Below are positions 32,511 to 45,160 of a DNA stretch of 64,000 bases, piece after piece (position 1 is the stretch's first letter; every line of letters begins with the position of its first letter). Below the pieces are notes generated by a model that had not been told where the DNA came from, did no database searches, and was given only the letters and a program-made list of their open reading frames with translations. Position numbers and translations under genes: made by a program. Source of the stretch: Plasmopara viticola (Eukaryota > Oomycota > Peronosporomycetes > Peronosporales > Peronosporaceae); NCBI GenBank assembly GCA_001695595.3, contig MBPM02000053.1, forward strand, positions 124,001 to 188,000. Direction: 5' to 3'.

Positions 32511-35110
32511 AGCTTCGATCTCGTATTTAACAGTGCCAATGGGTGATAATAGCTTTGCGAGCTCAGTATATGGATAATGAAGATTGCACGAATGGTTTAA
32601 CAATTCTACAACTTTTTAAACTAGCTTTAGCACAAAGCCAAAAATTTAGCATTCGGAACACAGCTTTATTTTTTGCTTGCAAAAATGTAGCATGTATTCG
32701 TTTACTGCTATTTTAGTCTTTGTATTTTTAAGATATGGCAAAGAATAAAAAAGAGAAACAATGCAGTTTTTGAAGTGTCTACGTTTCTCACGACACTACT
32801 CTATATTGTGCTTGTCAACTTTTTCATATTAAGCGAGCAGAAGATCGAAGTTCAAAAACGAAGCAAGACAATGTCATAGAAGCAGTAGATCTTGCCGCAT
32901 ACCCTCGTGCTTCCTTAGATAAACGATTTTTTATAGGGCGGAAGTAGAGACAAATATATTGTTAATGGTCGTTTCAAATTTTACAAGGAAGCACCGAATA
33001 CACTACCCTGGGCTTACAAGCGTACGGATAGTGCTTTCCAAAGAATTAGGCTTCAACGAAGATGAAGAAGACTGGTGGGATCCGCAATTCTACACCAAAA
33101 CTTTTACTATTTATACAATTTGGAAATGTCTGTGAGTGTATGCATTTGGCCGCAACGCACTGAGTTTACAAATCAAGGAGATACGTGTTAGACGTTACAA
33201 GGTCGCAGTCAAGGTATAAGGAGGATTGTTGTGTGCGGGCTTAGATCTCCGAACACGGCCAAATCTAACTAATACCGTACCAGAAATGATTATGTGCTGC
33301 GCATATCGTTTGAAGTCTTACTAAACGACCCAGCTTAACGACAGCTTGTTAAAGAGGTTGTGAATTTCGTGTTTGGGCTTAATTATTCAAAGCAATCTCC
33401 CACTTGATGGTCATCGTGAGTAAACAGAAGTCGTGATTGCGAAATAAATCACGGATGTGATAGAGTATTCACAGGGCCACTCGAGAGCATGAAATGTAGC
33501 ATCTGTCAGAAGTGTCGGTAACGCGATTATATTGTGCGACGCCCTCGGCGTGACACCAACTGATAGTCTTGCAGATAGTACTTTGATGGAAGAAATTTCG
33601 AATCGAGAAATTAGAGTCTCATCACATATAATGGTATATAGCCCCGAAGTTTATTGATAAGAGAAGGATGATGGAGATGATCTACACGAGGTATGTGAAT
33701 CCCTGAACCATTCGTAATTAATTTGTGTTCCAGCTGGCGTTAGAACTAAAATCTGATGTTGCAGAAGGATGCAGAAGGATGCGTGTCACACGTATGCTAC
33801 CAGAATTGCAGAGCTGATTGACCAGTAGCGTTACGTGCTTTATTTAGCCATCATTCCTCAGCGTCACATTCCATTATTTATCTGGTAAAAAGGGTAATTT
33901 ATTGCAAATCTTCATCTTTTTCATGCTGACTTTTCACGACATACTGTTTAAAGAAACCTAGAGCCCGAGTGTAAGGGAATCCATGATTGTAAAGAGCAAG
34001 CGAACATTATATTTTACAGGGAGCTAAGCAAGATACAACGATTAGCAATGTGAATATCAGCCAAAAGTCCAAGCTAAAAAAATGACGTTTTTTAGCTGCG
34101 TCGACATCAATTGTAAAACCTGTCATTTTACCGTGCGCACACGAAGGTCCGACAGCGGCCAAGGTGAGAGCGGGTAAGTCAAGTACATCGCCGATTGTAA
34201 AAGTGTTCTATCTGTTGGTTGTCTGAGATGTGAAAGTCCGCAGAGTTTGGACAAGTCCATCATTTTCCATTAAATGCTTTCGTCATCGCCTACAATCGCT
34301 GCTTCTTTAAGACACCGGCAGCGCCAACCTGAACTTATCGACGTAGTGTCAGATCACGAGATGAGAATGGTGGTCCTGAAGCTCAAGTTCTCGAAGGTGA
34401 TGTTTCGCAAAAACGGTGCGAATTATGTTAAGGCCACTCGCTGGTGAAATTTCGTGTGCATTTCTTGGAACTAGAAAGTCATGTCAAATTTATCTCCAGT
34501 CTAAGCAGTTCATTTATGCATGTATGAGCTGTACGAGTAACACTACTAAATGTATCCTGTATAATTCTTAAAGCAAGTTAGTAAAATCATTCAAATATAA
34601 ATGACACTGAATTTTAGCTAAAACGGATATAAATAACCGCAAATGTGATTTAACAACTAATGAGCTTTTACCTTTATTATAGCTATATGTAATCGTTGAA
34701 TCGTACTTATCCTTGCAAATATCATACAGCAATCAGATTTAGAATTTATCAAGTTGGACCGACATAAATCATAAAGAATAGTCGACTTTCGATCACCTAA
34801 CCTATGGCTAGCGGTGGCCAAGGTGATCCCATAGTATTCGGCATATCCTGTTAAATTACATTTTTATCATATCCTATGATTGACGCGTCTAGGATTTCAT
34901 ATATTCATTCATGTAAGACGTGTTGTAAGCCTTGTATTATATCCGAATTTCGTGTGACGCCACACAGTACCCTACTCCGCGCAGTTTGGTCCATCCCTCT
35001 TTGGGTCCCGTATCTGCATCTGTACCTTTGGGTAGCAAGCATGGCGTCATCCCTCTGTAATCGCTTCAGCTCATTCTGAATATTTGAGCTACTGTCGTGT
35101 TTGAGTAGCC
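32511..35110. other. spacer upstream of effector 4
   Basis: No gene is convincingly supported. A 57-codon ATG frame at 34274-34447 looks coding-like (MLSSSPTIAASLRHRQRQPE...) but belongs to no family I recognise; it may be a retroelement fragment. The final 100 bp should hold the promoter of the gene at 35111. Confidence 0.4.
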
Positions 35111-37768
35111 ATGCCTATCAAGCCACAATGCTGCCTCAGCCTGCTGTGTGGGCTGGCCCTGCTAACGAGTGCCACAGCAGAGGCTAATGTATCTAATGCT
35201 GTAGCTGTCACTCTTGCCCACCATGCAAGCATGCACAAGCCATTGACAGTAAGTGCGGACCGCGAGGCTGTCGAGGAGCGAGTCTTTCCTACTAGGGCTA
35301 TTGACCAAGTGGTCCATGAGTACCAGCCATTTGCTGGTAAGTTAATCTCAAAAGATGTGATTGATTTGCTTCATCGACAGAATTTCGCCGTCGATGCCAT
35401 GCGAAAGTCTGACCACATGTTCAGTGTATACGCGATCAACGAGTTGACCCGTATTTCTGATGACAATTTCGATCTCTTGGTGATTTGGTTCGGAATTAAG
35501 TCACCAAAGGAACAGGAAGTTGTGCTTGATCTACTGGTTGCCCGGTTAAAGGCAAACCCATTTTCCAGACACAATTTACTTTCGTTTTTTGAAGCAGGAA
35601 AGGCAAAGGCGGTTGCGAATGACGCCTTTCGTGTGATAGCTGCCACTGTGGAAACGAGGTGGTTAATGAGTCTTTCGACAAATGAGATGTACGATGCGCT
35701 AGGACTTTCCTATATTCTCGACGACGAAGAGTTCGTAAGGCATGTAGGTCACTTGATCTGGGAAAAATGTCACATTCTTGGAGAACAGGAATTTACTACC
35801 TTCATGTTAACCAAAATGCGAGAGCGATCGGAAGATGAAGTCTTGTGGGCTAGCCTTCTTTACAAGCTAGAGATGGACAAATCCGTGGAAATGCCTCTTT
35901 CTGGTGTGTTTGACGACCTTCTTCGGTCAAAAGCAGACGCCGTTGGTAATTACCGACCCATTGATGCTGCCGAGGATTTGACAAGTCCAGAGCTTGTGAC
36001 AATGTATAACGACAAGACAAAGAGTAGCAAGGAAATTGGCGCGGTGGTAGTGGAAGAGTTGCTGAAATGGTCGAGAGATGAACTCATGTGGGCCAAACTG
36101 ATTTATATACTGCAAAACGACGAAAGCGTGCCTGCCATTCCTTCCAGTGTGCTTGACCATCTTCTTCAACCGTACGAGACAAGTGTATTTGGAGAACATC
36201 AGTGCACACCCAGCCAGGCTATTGAGTATCTGACGAGTCCAGAACTCTCTCGACACGACATTCGCTTTTATACCGATACCGACTTCAATGCGAAGCTATT
36301 GACGGAATTACTTGAAAAGTCGCCCGATCAACTCATGTGGGCCAAAGTGCTGTGCATGCTCAAATCCAACAAGAAAGTGTCGGTTCCTCTTTCCAGTGTG
36401 TTGACGACATTTATCAATTCGTGGACAGAGATACCATACCACGTAGCTGCAAACGCCGAACAGACGCTGTTTAGCTTGAGTAAAGAGATTTTGAAAAATC
36501 TCAAATTCATTTACTTGTACCTGTTCGCACACTTTTCAAGTGACAATCCCGAGGTATTTCTCTTGGAAAAATTGCGAGAGCGATCGGCAGATGATCTTGT
36601 GTGGGCCCAAGCTCTTAACGCTGTGGGGGACGACCAAAGTGTCCCCACTCCTCTGTCCGGTATTCTTGACGCTCTTTTCCACTCGTGGATTGGAGAGCCA
36701 TACAATGCGGCGGCACATGCAGAGAACGAGCCAGCGCTAATTAATGCTTATAGATTCCTGCTGAAATGTTCCGTCATCATTCAGAATAGACTTAGGCCAC
36801 CGTCTCCCGACGAAGCCATGGCGCTGGTAAAAGAATTGCTCGACCGGTCGAACGATGAGTTGATGTGGGCCAAATATTTATACAAGCTGCAACAGGACCA
36901 AGTCTTTTCCGTGGCCGCTTCTAGTGCGTTTGATGCCCTTCTTCAGTTGAACGACGCAGCACAAACAGCACATTATTTCCCTCCGAGCTCAATGGTCGAG
37001 TATCTAAAGAGTCAATTCTTCTTTGACTTACACAAGCACTTGCAATCAGCAGACTACGCTGATGCTCTATTATTGTCACATTTGTTTCCAATTCCTTCGC
37101 CAAATCAAGTCTTGTGGGCCAAAGTGCTCTACATCATGCAGAACGACGAAAGCGAGTCCAAGATGCTTTATGCCAACTTGTTGAAATCGCTTCTGTTATA
37201 TTGGACCTACGACGTCGCTGGAGTTGCTACTTCCCCCGACTTGTACATTGAGAGTAAAAGCTATCTCGAAAGCCAATGTTTTGCCAATATGATTGCGTAC
37301 GCGCGTTATACGAGTGACAAGCCCGACGTATATTTGCTGGAAAAACTCCTTGAGAGATCGGCCGATGATTTCATGTGGGCTCGCCTCTTAAGCAAAGTGC
37401 GGATGGAGCATCTGGAACTCCAAAAGAAGGGTCACCAGGTGGAAACTGACGCGTTTTCTGGTGTGTTGAACGCGCTTCTCCACTCTTGGGTCGGAAAGCC
37501 ATACGATGCGACTGCAGCTCCAAGAAAGAAACGCACACTTATCGCTGCTTATGATTATCTGACGAGTGAAAACGTTGCGAGCTGGTACACAAGAAATAAA
37601 AAGTCAGGCAATGCGTACGCCGATAAGGAAATACTGGACCAAATGCTGAGAAAATCGAACGATGGTGTGATGTGGGCCAAACTTCTAAGCAAGCTACAGA
37701 ACGACAGCAAGATGAAGATTTCTCTTTCCGAAGTGTTTTACACCCTTATACAATCATGGGACGTTTAG
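35111..37768 (+). CDS. secreted EER tandem W-module effector, paralogue 4 (RXLR lost)
   Basis: Predicted 885-residue intronless protein. It has a signal peptide (CCLSLLCGLALLTSA), but at the RXLR-equivalent site it reads SMHK, so the RXLR-like motif is gone while VEER remains. Nine modules are present, from an N-terminal LVIWFG unit to DGVMWAKLLSKLQND. Two modules have Leu for Met (DEVLWASLLYK and NQVLWAKVLY). Blocks such as RPPSPDEAMALVKELL are shared almost exactly with the gene at 48414, making these two the closest pair there. A MULE relic follows downstream. The frame is intact, and the effector role is inferred from architecture. Confidence 0.8.
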   Translation: MPIKPQCCLSLLCGLALLTSATAEANVSNAVAVTLAHHASMHKPLTVSADREAVEERVFPTRAIDQVVHEYQPFAGKLISKDVIDLLHRQNFAVDAMRKSDHMFSVYAINELTRISDDNFDLLVIWFGIKSPKEQEVVLDLLVARLKANPFSRHNLLSFFEAGKAKAVANDAFRVIAATVETRWLMSLSTNEMYDALGLSYILDDEEFVRHVGHLIWEKCHILGEQEFTTFMLTKMRERSEDEVLWASLLYKLEMDKSVEMPLSGVFDDLLRSKADAVGNYRPIDAAEDLTSPELVTMYNDKTKSSKEIGAVVVEELLKWSRDELMWAKLIYILQNDESVPAIPSSVLDHLLQPYETSVFGEHQCTPSQAIEYLTSPELSRHDIRFYTDTDFNAKLLTELLEKSPDQLMWAKVLCMLKSNKKVSVPLSSVLTTFINSWTEIPYHVAANAEQTLFSLSKEILKNLKFIYLYLFAHFSSDNPEVFLLEKLRERSADDLVWAQALNAVGDDQSVPTPLSGILDALFHSWIGEPYNAAAHAENEPALINAYRFLLKCSVIIQNRLRPPSPDEAMALVKELLDRSNDELMWAKYLYKLQQDQVFSVAASSAFDALLQLNDAAQTAHYFPPSSMVEYLKSQFFFDLHKHLQSADYADALLLSHLFPIPSPNQVLWAKVLYIMQNDESESKMLYANLLKSLLLYWTYDVAGVATSPDLYIESKSYLESQCFANMIAYARYTSDKPDVYLLEKLLERSADDFMWARLLSKVRMEHLELQKKGHQVETDAFSGVLNALLHSWVGKPYDATAAPRKKRTLIAAYDYLTSENVASWYTRNKKSGNAYADKEILDQMLRKSNDGVMWAKLLSKLQNDSKMKISLSEVFYTLIQSWDV

Positions 37769-38082
37769 CCGCTGACGCTGTTGCAACTCGATTAAGACTG
37801 CGAATCAAATAGTGTCACTGAGTACAAAAGTAGTCGAATGATTGTTACACGCCCGCTTTTGAAGTTTTATAATGTATAACCATTACCTATTGATTGGATT
37901 TGATGGCCTCTGATTGGTCAGATTGGATATTTTGTATTTGTAAACTAACCCTCCAACCGTCATCGCCATCCTTTCAATTTGAACCCCAGTTTCCTCTAAT
38001 GCCAGTAAACACTGCTCAGTTTTGTATTAATGGCTCTTCTTCGACTTTAAGAAGGAGTGTACTGCACCCTAGAAGAGGCTCG

Positions 38083-38147
38083 AAAAGCTGTTGATGCGCA
38101 ATTATTCACTATAGCCCTTAGTGAATAATTGCGCATCAACAGCTTTT
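38083..38147. repeat. 29-bp perfect inverted repeat with 7-base loop
   Basis: Arms 38083-38111 and 38119-38147 are exact reverse complements separated by TAGCCCT. The palindrome lies about 40 bp upstream of the first recognisable MULE coding remnant and may be part of a terminal foldback. Confidence 0.85.
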
Positions 38148-38184
38148 ATGTTTATAAATAAAGCGCATCAAGCGCGTTGGTGAC

Positions 38185-40016
38185 ATGAAAGATGGAGCCA
38201 TCAAAAGTATAGTTCTGTTATGCTCTCACAATCACAAGCCAGCCGCCAACAATGATGCAGCACGCCCTCAAAGGCGTATCAAAGCCAGCCGCAGCATTAG
38301 CTGCCAATATGAAGCTGCTACCAAACGAGTGCAGGTTGGTGAAGATGATGACGGCAACAACAATTTTGACTGGGAAGCGGATAATGTGAAAGGAGAACAC
38401 AGCCATCAAGCCTTTGAGGATGATCTGCTCATCCTCGTAGGCGTGCACTCAACGCAAAAGCTCACGCGCAAGTACTCCTGCTGAGCAATGCCGGTGTCAA
38501 ACCTGGTGCTATTCTTGTTTTCCTCCGGAAAAATAACATAGCTGTTACTGGCCAGGACATTTTCAGCTTCTGAAACACAAATCGCGCTGAAAAACTGTAA
38601 GGGCGGAACCCTCTCACAATGCTACTAAATGGGGTGGCCACTGCTGGTGCGCAGTATTACACTAACACACCTTTTCAATGGATCTCCATCGGCCAAGGAG
38701 ATTGTATGCAATTATGCTGCTAAAACAGTCTGGCTGCTTGGACGAAACTACAGAAAGAAGTACTGCTTGCCTCTGCTCCGCATTGTCGGTGTTTCCAGCA
38801 TGAACAATACCTTCACGTTGGCATACTGCTTTCTGCAGGCAGAACGGAAGAATAGCTACCTCTGAGCGATGCGCAAGCTGCAGCAGATATTTTTACGAGA
38901 TGGGCATTATTCCAGGAACTTTTGGCCCTGATCGAGAGCTTGCTCTCATGAACGCAGTTGACGCTGTGTTTCTGGTTGTAAATGGGTTTCTTTGCCGCTG
39001 GCACGTCTCGAAAACATTTTTGCCAACCACAAAAAAGTCCTTTGTCACCAACGATACTTGGGAGGTCTTCATCCAAGCCTGGAACATTTTAGCTGCCCTT
39101 AATCGGATTGAGGATTACATTTGACAACTTGATTTTTAAAACTTGTCAAACAAGCCCATAGGCTCTCCAATACATCGAAGACACCTAGCTGTGTTCGAGA
39201 TAAAAGCTTGTGGTCTGTTTTCTCCGTAATAAACAGCATTACGGGCATGTAACCACCTCTCGTGTGGAGAGCGCTCATGCTTTTTTTAAAACGGTGAATT
39301 GTTGGCTCCACGGGTGGTCTGTTTTCCGTTGATAATGCAATCAGGCTTGCTAGCTAGCTGTCATCAAGGGCAGCATGCAAGAAAGCGTGCAGTTGTTGAC
39401 ATGCGCTTTGGCAAGATGTTAGTGCAAGATCTCAGAGATTGGTTCGTGTGCAGATCTCCAACAGTTCAAAGATCGGTTTGATGATGTGGACGATGAAGAT
39501 GAGCCCATCGAACTCTGTACAAATGGAAGTACCATTTATATAGTATATGCAACGCGTGCAGTGGACTAATGCACGTAGTGTCAAAGCAGGCTTGTTGACG
39601 TCGAACATGGAATACCTATGTCGGCATGTCTTCGTTGCTCTCCAACTGCCGCTCTCCATCGATGGCTTCAATAGACACTGGTGACTTGTTCAGCCATCAA
39701 AGGTTGTTGTACAGCAAGATCTACTAGATCTGCCACCAGCTTGACAGATGGTTATCTCCCAGCATGAGAAAAGTGAGGAGGATCGAAGAAGAGTGATTGT
39801 TAAATACATTCTAGCGTTACCACACGCAAATTTTTGCAGATACAGGTTTGTGGGAGGCCTGCTGGTAGAACAAATTGTAAAACGACGCGCGATCAATTGC
39901 GCTTCGAGCACGTGGAGGTCGCCCCTCACCCTCCCAGGCGTCGCAATTTTCGCAATTGTGAGTTGCCATGTCATAATGCAGTCAACGACCTGACCTCAAG
40001 AACCTCTAATATTTAA
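38185..40016 (+). mobile_element. degenerate MULE-type transposase relic
   Basis: Pieces of a Mutator-like transposase appear in order on the plus strand. At 38748-38865 the segment GRNYRKKYCLPLLRIVGVSSM...FTLAYCFL corresponds to the 'MPLLNIVGVSS' block before the first catalytic Asp region. At 38900-39120 the segment DRELALMNAVDAVF...LCRWHVSKTF corresponds to the TDrElaLmnA...CrWH block. At 39240-39330 the sequence encodes a SRVESAHA-type segment. At 39834-39960 GRPAGRTN...TTRDQLRFEHVE forms the C-terminal tail. Stops and frameshifts separate them, so it is not functional. No terminal inverted repeats were found beyond the nearby palindrome. Confidence 0.8.
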
Positions 40017-40920
40017 TTGATAGCAACTTCATAAGGGCAGCCAGTGCTGAGGCTGGCTTTCATACGCTTGTGAGGGCCTGTTGTGTCATCGTTGGCTACT
40101 GGCCGCAACGAAATACTTTTAAATCTGGATTCTAAATTAAAATTATTCCAATCTGATCAATCAGAGGCCTTCGAAATTATCAATAAAGCAAATATATAAA
40201 TGGTGGTGGCCTGTTGAAAAATGTGGAGGTCAGGAGATGGCTCCTTAATCTTATTGTGTTCCGCCCTATAAAAGATATGAGAATCTGAAGCGACTTCAAA
40301 GGGATACCACAGAGTACATTAACTATAATAAATAGTGTTTACCACACCTAATGTCTTGATATAATTACAGTTTAGTAAAGCATTATCCGCAAGTGCAACA
40401 AACGAAGCGGGCATCAATATATTACAGAATATAATAAGCTCAAAAGCAAACGTTTGAGTGCATTCGCAAAAGAGCTTTGCACTGGTGCTTAACGGTGTCG
40501 CGAACGGTGAGGTGCTTAAAGGGTGTAGGATGTCCTCGATCAACTCAAGCAGAGACCTGCGCTAGAGTATAATCAAATGTGGCATTGATAGAGAAGTCGT
40601 CGTATGGCTGATCAGCTGGCTTAGTCTGGTGTCTCCGATGCTTAGAAGCGCTAAAAATCATTGTAGTAACATAATGTTCAATTCGTGAAAATTTTGTGCG
40701 ACCTCGCAGAAAGAACCATGAATAATAAAGTTCGTTGCATCACGATAAAGATGGTAGCAGTGCATACAATTTTTAGCAACGCGCTTCATATGGTTCCATG
40801 GCGGCTAAATCCGGCTAAGATATATAGAAAATGAGATGCAGACATTTCTCATTCAGTCAGTGTGGACTTAATATTTGATTGCATACGAATGGACGGTCAG
40901 GCAAAGACACTACAGATTGC
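40017..40920. other. effector flank segment
   Basis: No gene is seen. About 40465-40550 aligns with 13750-13870. About 40780-40915 (GCGGCTAAATCCGGCT ... GGTCAGGCAAAGACAC) resembles 23888-23955 next to the foldback element (GCGGTTAATTCCGGCT ... GCCTGACTGTC in inverted sense at the arm). The flanks of three effector loci thus share pieces. Confidence 0.4.
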
Positions 40921-41072
40921 GGCCTCAGACACGTCTAATGTAGCTTCCTGTACATGCAGACACGCGTTCCAAACATAACTTAGCGAATACTGCTCCATTT
41001 GAAGCGCCGGTTATCCCTTCGGCCTCAGAAATGTCCAATCTATCTTCCTAAACATGCAGACACGCGTTTCAA
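40921..41072. repeat. tandem duplication, 100-bp period
   Basis: A 52-bp block beginning GGCCTCAGACACGTCTAATG at 40921 recurs at 41021 with a few changes, exactly 100 bp apart. Both copies end in ACATGCAGACACGCGTT. Confidence 0.65.
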
Positions 41073-44000
41073 GCGCAGCGTCAGTTTCTTTTGCTTTTCC
41101 TTAGATTAGGTATGGATCGATTGAAAAGCCACCACAACTGCTCAGCCAGCTAAGCTTCAATCTCTCATAGCCTTATTCAAGATATTGCGGCTAATTGTGC
41201 GTGCCAAAGATTACTGATTTTACCTTGGTCGCGAGACAAAACATGCGAGGACCAGCATTGCTTATAGTAAAAAAATGTACATTTTAATTGAATAAACGAA
41301 TTTGCTTGGTCGTATTTCTTAATATAAACATTTTTTTAAAACGTATAACCTACTATCACTACAAAAAATTGTTGTTGGCTTGCCCATTTACGAGCATCAA
41401 TCCTGGCCTTCAGTCAGGCCATATCCCTAATGTCTCCTTCATTAGACTTTACTTGACGGCCGCAGCACCCTTCCGCTTCACAGACCGACCACTTTGCGCA
41501 GATAGATTAAAGGGGTGGTACCAATCTGACTGCGGCTTAATATCGATCGAGGATCCAAGAGGCGTAAAGCGTCCTTATGTATCAATTGCTATTGCTGGAG
41601 CACAAAGCTGCCCACAGGAACGTATAAGAGTAGCAATAAAGGCTATTTTTGAAATTGCTTTAGCTGCTTGATAATTAACTTAAAGATCTTGAAGCTGCAA
41701 CTTAGTTGAAATGTAAAAGCTGTCGGAAAAACTGCTTTGGGACGAGTGTACCGTGCCGACAGTACATCAGTCATTAGATGTCCATCCGACACGTTGTTTG
41801 CGCACGATCAAGCTGGACTTGAAAATTAGAAAGTTTATCGCTGTGTCTCACAAATGTTTCGTCAAATTACATTGTTTTTTACATTGCATTGTGAATTTCT
41901 AGATATTTAGCCTCGTGCCCGACATTTTCTTGACCAGTGTGCTTTATACTTGTGTGAAGCTGATAAAAAATTGCACAATACTCAACAAAGTTCAATAGTT
42001 GATATGAATGTGACATTTAAGAGCAAAGGCACGATGAAACTTGTGCAAGTAACCATCACCGATCTTTAAGCTTACTACTATTGGCGCATACCGACTAATT
42101 GATCGTGTGACCCCTACCATGTCGCAATATATCACTTTTTGCGATGTCCTGGCGTTTGCTGTCCAATTGAAATACGATGTTTAAAAGCTAGCGCCGGGTA
42201 GCAAACAAGATCACCTGGATAACTTATGGTGTAGCTTTCACTCCCATGCCTCATTAAGATGTTTTGCGCTACTCCAACTATTCCGGCATTTGTGCTCCAA
42301 AGCCCTAGAAGTATTGCCCAGTTGCTGTGGAAACTCTCTCTTTTCAGCTTGTATAATCTATCATCAACGTCCAAGGCACGGTTAGGCTAACGACTTATAT
42401 GTATGGGGCACTGACGCTTCGCCATATGAACACCACAATTCCATTACTGAAACATACAACAAAGGCTGTCACAGAAGGCCTCGAGTGACCATGCAAGCCT
42501 TCTACGCATCCTTTGGACTCTAGAAAACCAAGTTTTGTAGAACTTACAGCGGTCATTAAAAATTGTTGCGGATGCTTCTACTACCGTGTGTTTATGATAG
42601 AAAGATTAAAACAAGGCCCACTGCTTTACTATCGCTGTTATTAAAATTCAAATCTCATCCGCTTGCAATTGCAGCATTAAGACGCTGTACAATGGATTTA
42701 ATCATTTAATAAAAAATAAGGACGACTAAAAAGTAACATAGTTGCGATAACATTCGCTTACACAGCACTAAAGCCTTGCTTCAAAAACATGTTTAAGGTA
42801 AGGCAAGCCTATTTAAAAGGAAGGCTCAAAATATTGAAAAAAGTATTTAATGCCGTACAATTAACAGATTCAATTGAACTCACCATAATAATTGCCGATA
42901 ATGTTATGAAAGTGTTATTGTAATTTTCGAGTAAGCTTCCAATATAACTGATTCCTTCGGCTGTCGCTACCGCAGGCGCTTTTTTATAACGCTGTGATGA
43001 TCGTAGTTTAATATAGTCTTACTTATCAATATTAGCTAATGTAAAGGCCTTATTTGCTGCAAAGAATTTACGTTTCGACCCATTTTGACCCTAGATGCAA
43101 TGCGATTACGGATTTGTAACAATGAAATTGCCAGACTTGCGTTACATACATATGTAGTAAAAGTATGATTAAAGTTTTCTCATGTATCATATCCACTACG
43201 TACCGCAAAATTTGACCTTAAACAGAGCTGTCACTTTTTGACATCGTCGTATGGGCCGACCGACGTACATCTACCGGACGCAGACAGTTGCCGGGCACAA
43301 CTATGCTGTGGATGATTCAATTTATCACAATCACACATTTTTCTTAAAAAATAATGCTGAATAGCAACCCGCCTAGTAGCTAGCTCCACTACTTGGCTCA
43401 CCCGCACTTACCTTCGCCGCCATCATGCCTTTGTTTGCATGCAGTAAAAGTTGTCGTATCCCTGGTTCATCTCGGCGAATTGTTAAGCTTGTTCTCGTCA
43501 TACTATAAGCTGTTACCCATTTTAATGAGGTCTGTTCATTGCGATACAAGCTTTTTCTATATGAAAACGTTTTGAGCCTGTAATCTAAGTTTGACATAAT
43601 TAATGGCCATCGCCATGTCTCGATCAACTTTTTGTCGAAATATGATGTTTGTTTGCCACTCGTATTCATCGTCAACATTCATCTATAAATGTTTTTTGCC
43701 TGTATTGTGAACACCAAGATGTAAAAAGCATAGCGTTGGAAGTTAGGGGTCTCCACTGAATAATCCACAACTTTATATCACCGAATACGTATAAAATGTG
43801 ACATTAAGAAGAAAGGCAAGTTTTTGGTGCTGGTTAGTTGTTCATCATTCATGCTATTGACGTGTATTGAGTCATCATTTGTGTGACACCTTGACATCTA
43901 GCTTCGCGTGTTAGTGACAAATATAAGTTCGTATATGCAATTGCCAAGTGGCACGAAAATTAGATCTAAAATTTGCATATCACATATTTTATCCTTCATG

Positions 44001-44647
44001 ACGCACTAATGGCGCTGACATTTTGAAAGATACTATATATGTTGGTTCTAAGTAGCCCTGTGGACCCGCTGTTGCAATTCGTTTGACAATTGCAACTTGG
44101 TTTGCTCTTAGCGGCCATCGATTCGATAGGTATGCTTTAAGTGGCTACGCACAAATGTGAAACTTGAAGAAGATTATTCGTCTTTGTTTTTTAATTCGGT
44201 CATTTAGTAAGCCTCTTAGCGATACGCGCAGCACGTACTTGTTTCTTGAGCGATGCTAGTAACAATTAATCGTGTTTGGATGTCTAAGCAGCGCTTAAAC
44301 GAAAAGCCTCCTTATACCTGATATTGTACAAATATGTAACAAATTTTCTTACATGCTTTAGCAAAAATAAATTTGATCGCTAACTTACTACAAACGACAG
44401 CCTTCACACAACATTTTAGATCAAAAGATCTAAGCTCATAACTACGATTCACCATTTTTATATTGATCTATCGCAGAAAAATCCAAATAGTGCTTCATTA
44501 AAGCAGAGCTTTAAATAGCGCTAACCAAACCAATTTTCTTGATGCCAAAAAAATTAATCGGTCGCCGACGAGTACAAGCAAACCTTCCTTAACAATAATG
44601 TCGATTAGAAGACCATAGTATCGAATATAATTACGGTTCACCATATG
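41073..44647. other. spacer with no supported gene
   Basis: The frame at 41288-41671 has a coding-like C-terminal half (EDPRGVKRPYVSIAIAGAQS) but begins at TTG and matches nothing I know; it may be an exon or fragment. The ATG frame at 43373-43678 on the minus strand is likewise unrecognised. The remainder is AT-rich. Confidence 0.4.
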
Positions 44648-45160
44648 CTCTGAATGTCATAGTGAAGTAATTCAACCAAGCGCGGGTAAACAGCGGGAGT
44701 AATTATGAATCTCTCAAGGTAGCCAAAGGCCTCGTCATCTAACTGGTGACGTGCATGAATGGATTGATGAGATTCACACTGTCCCTATCTACTGACTAAC
44801 GAACCCACAGCAGGGTAACGGACTTGGGAAAATCAGCGGGGAGAGAAGACCCTGTTGAGCTTGACTCTAGTCTGACGTTTTTGAGGTGTCCTGTGCGCCA
44901 AAGATAGCCCTTGACAATCCTGGCTAGAGATTATTTCGCACACTCGTTCGTACTCATAACCGCATCAGGTCTCTAAGGTTAGCAGCCTCTATTCGATAGA
45001 AGAATGTAGCGAAGGGAAGTCAGCAAAATCGATCTGTAATTCCGGGAGAAAGATTGGCTCTGAGGGTGGGGCCTAAGGGTCTTGTCGGAAAACTTATGGT
45101 GGCCTACGTTGGGCTGCGTCTAGACCTTTTCATGTATGCGGCAACCTTAGGAAAGTTATC
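44648..45160 (+). pseudogene. rearranged fragments of nuclear large-subunit (28S) rRNA gene
   Basis: Two blocks of conserved LSU rRNA core lie in sense orientation. Block A (about 44648-44885) contains TTCAACCAAGCGCGGGTAAA, CCTCGTCATCTAA and GAAGACCCTGTTGAGCTTGA. Block B (about 44896-45160) contains CGTACTCATAACCGCATCAG, GCAGCCTCTATTCGATAGAA, GGGAAGTCAGCAAAAT and GATTGGCTCTGAGGG. In a functional LSU gene block B lies several hundred bases 5' of block A, so the order is swapped here. Many substitutions in otherwise invariant positions (for example CAGCGGGAGT for CGGCGGGAGT) show that it is a decayed copy, not a working gene. Confidence 0.9.
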
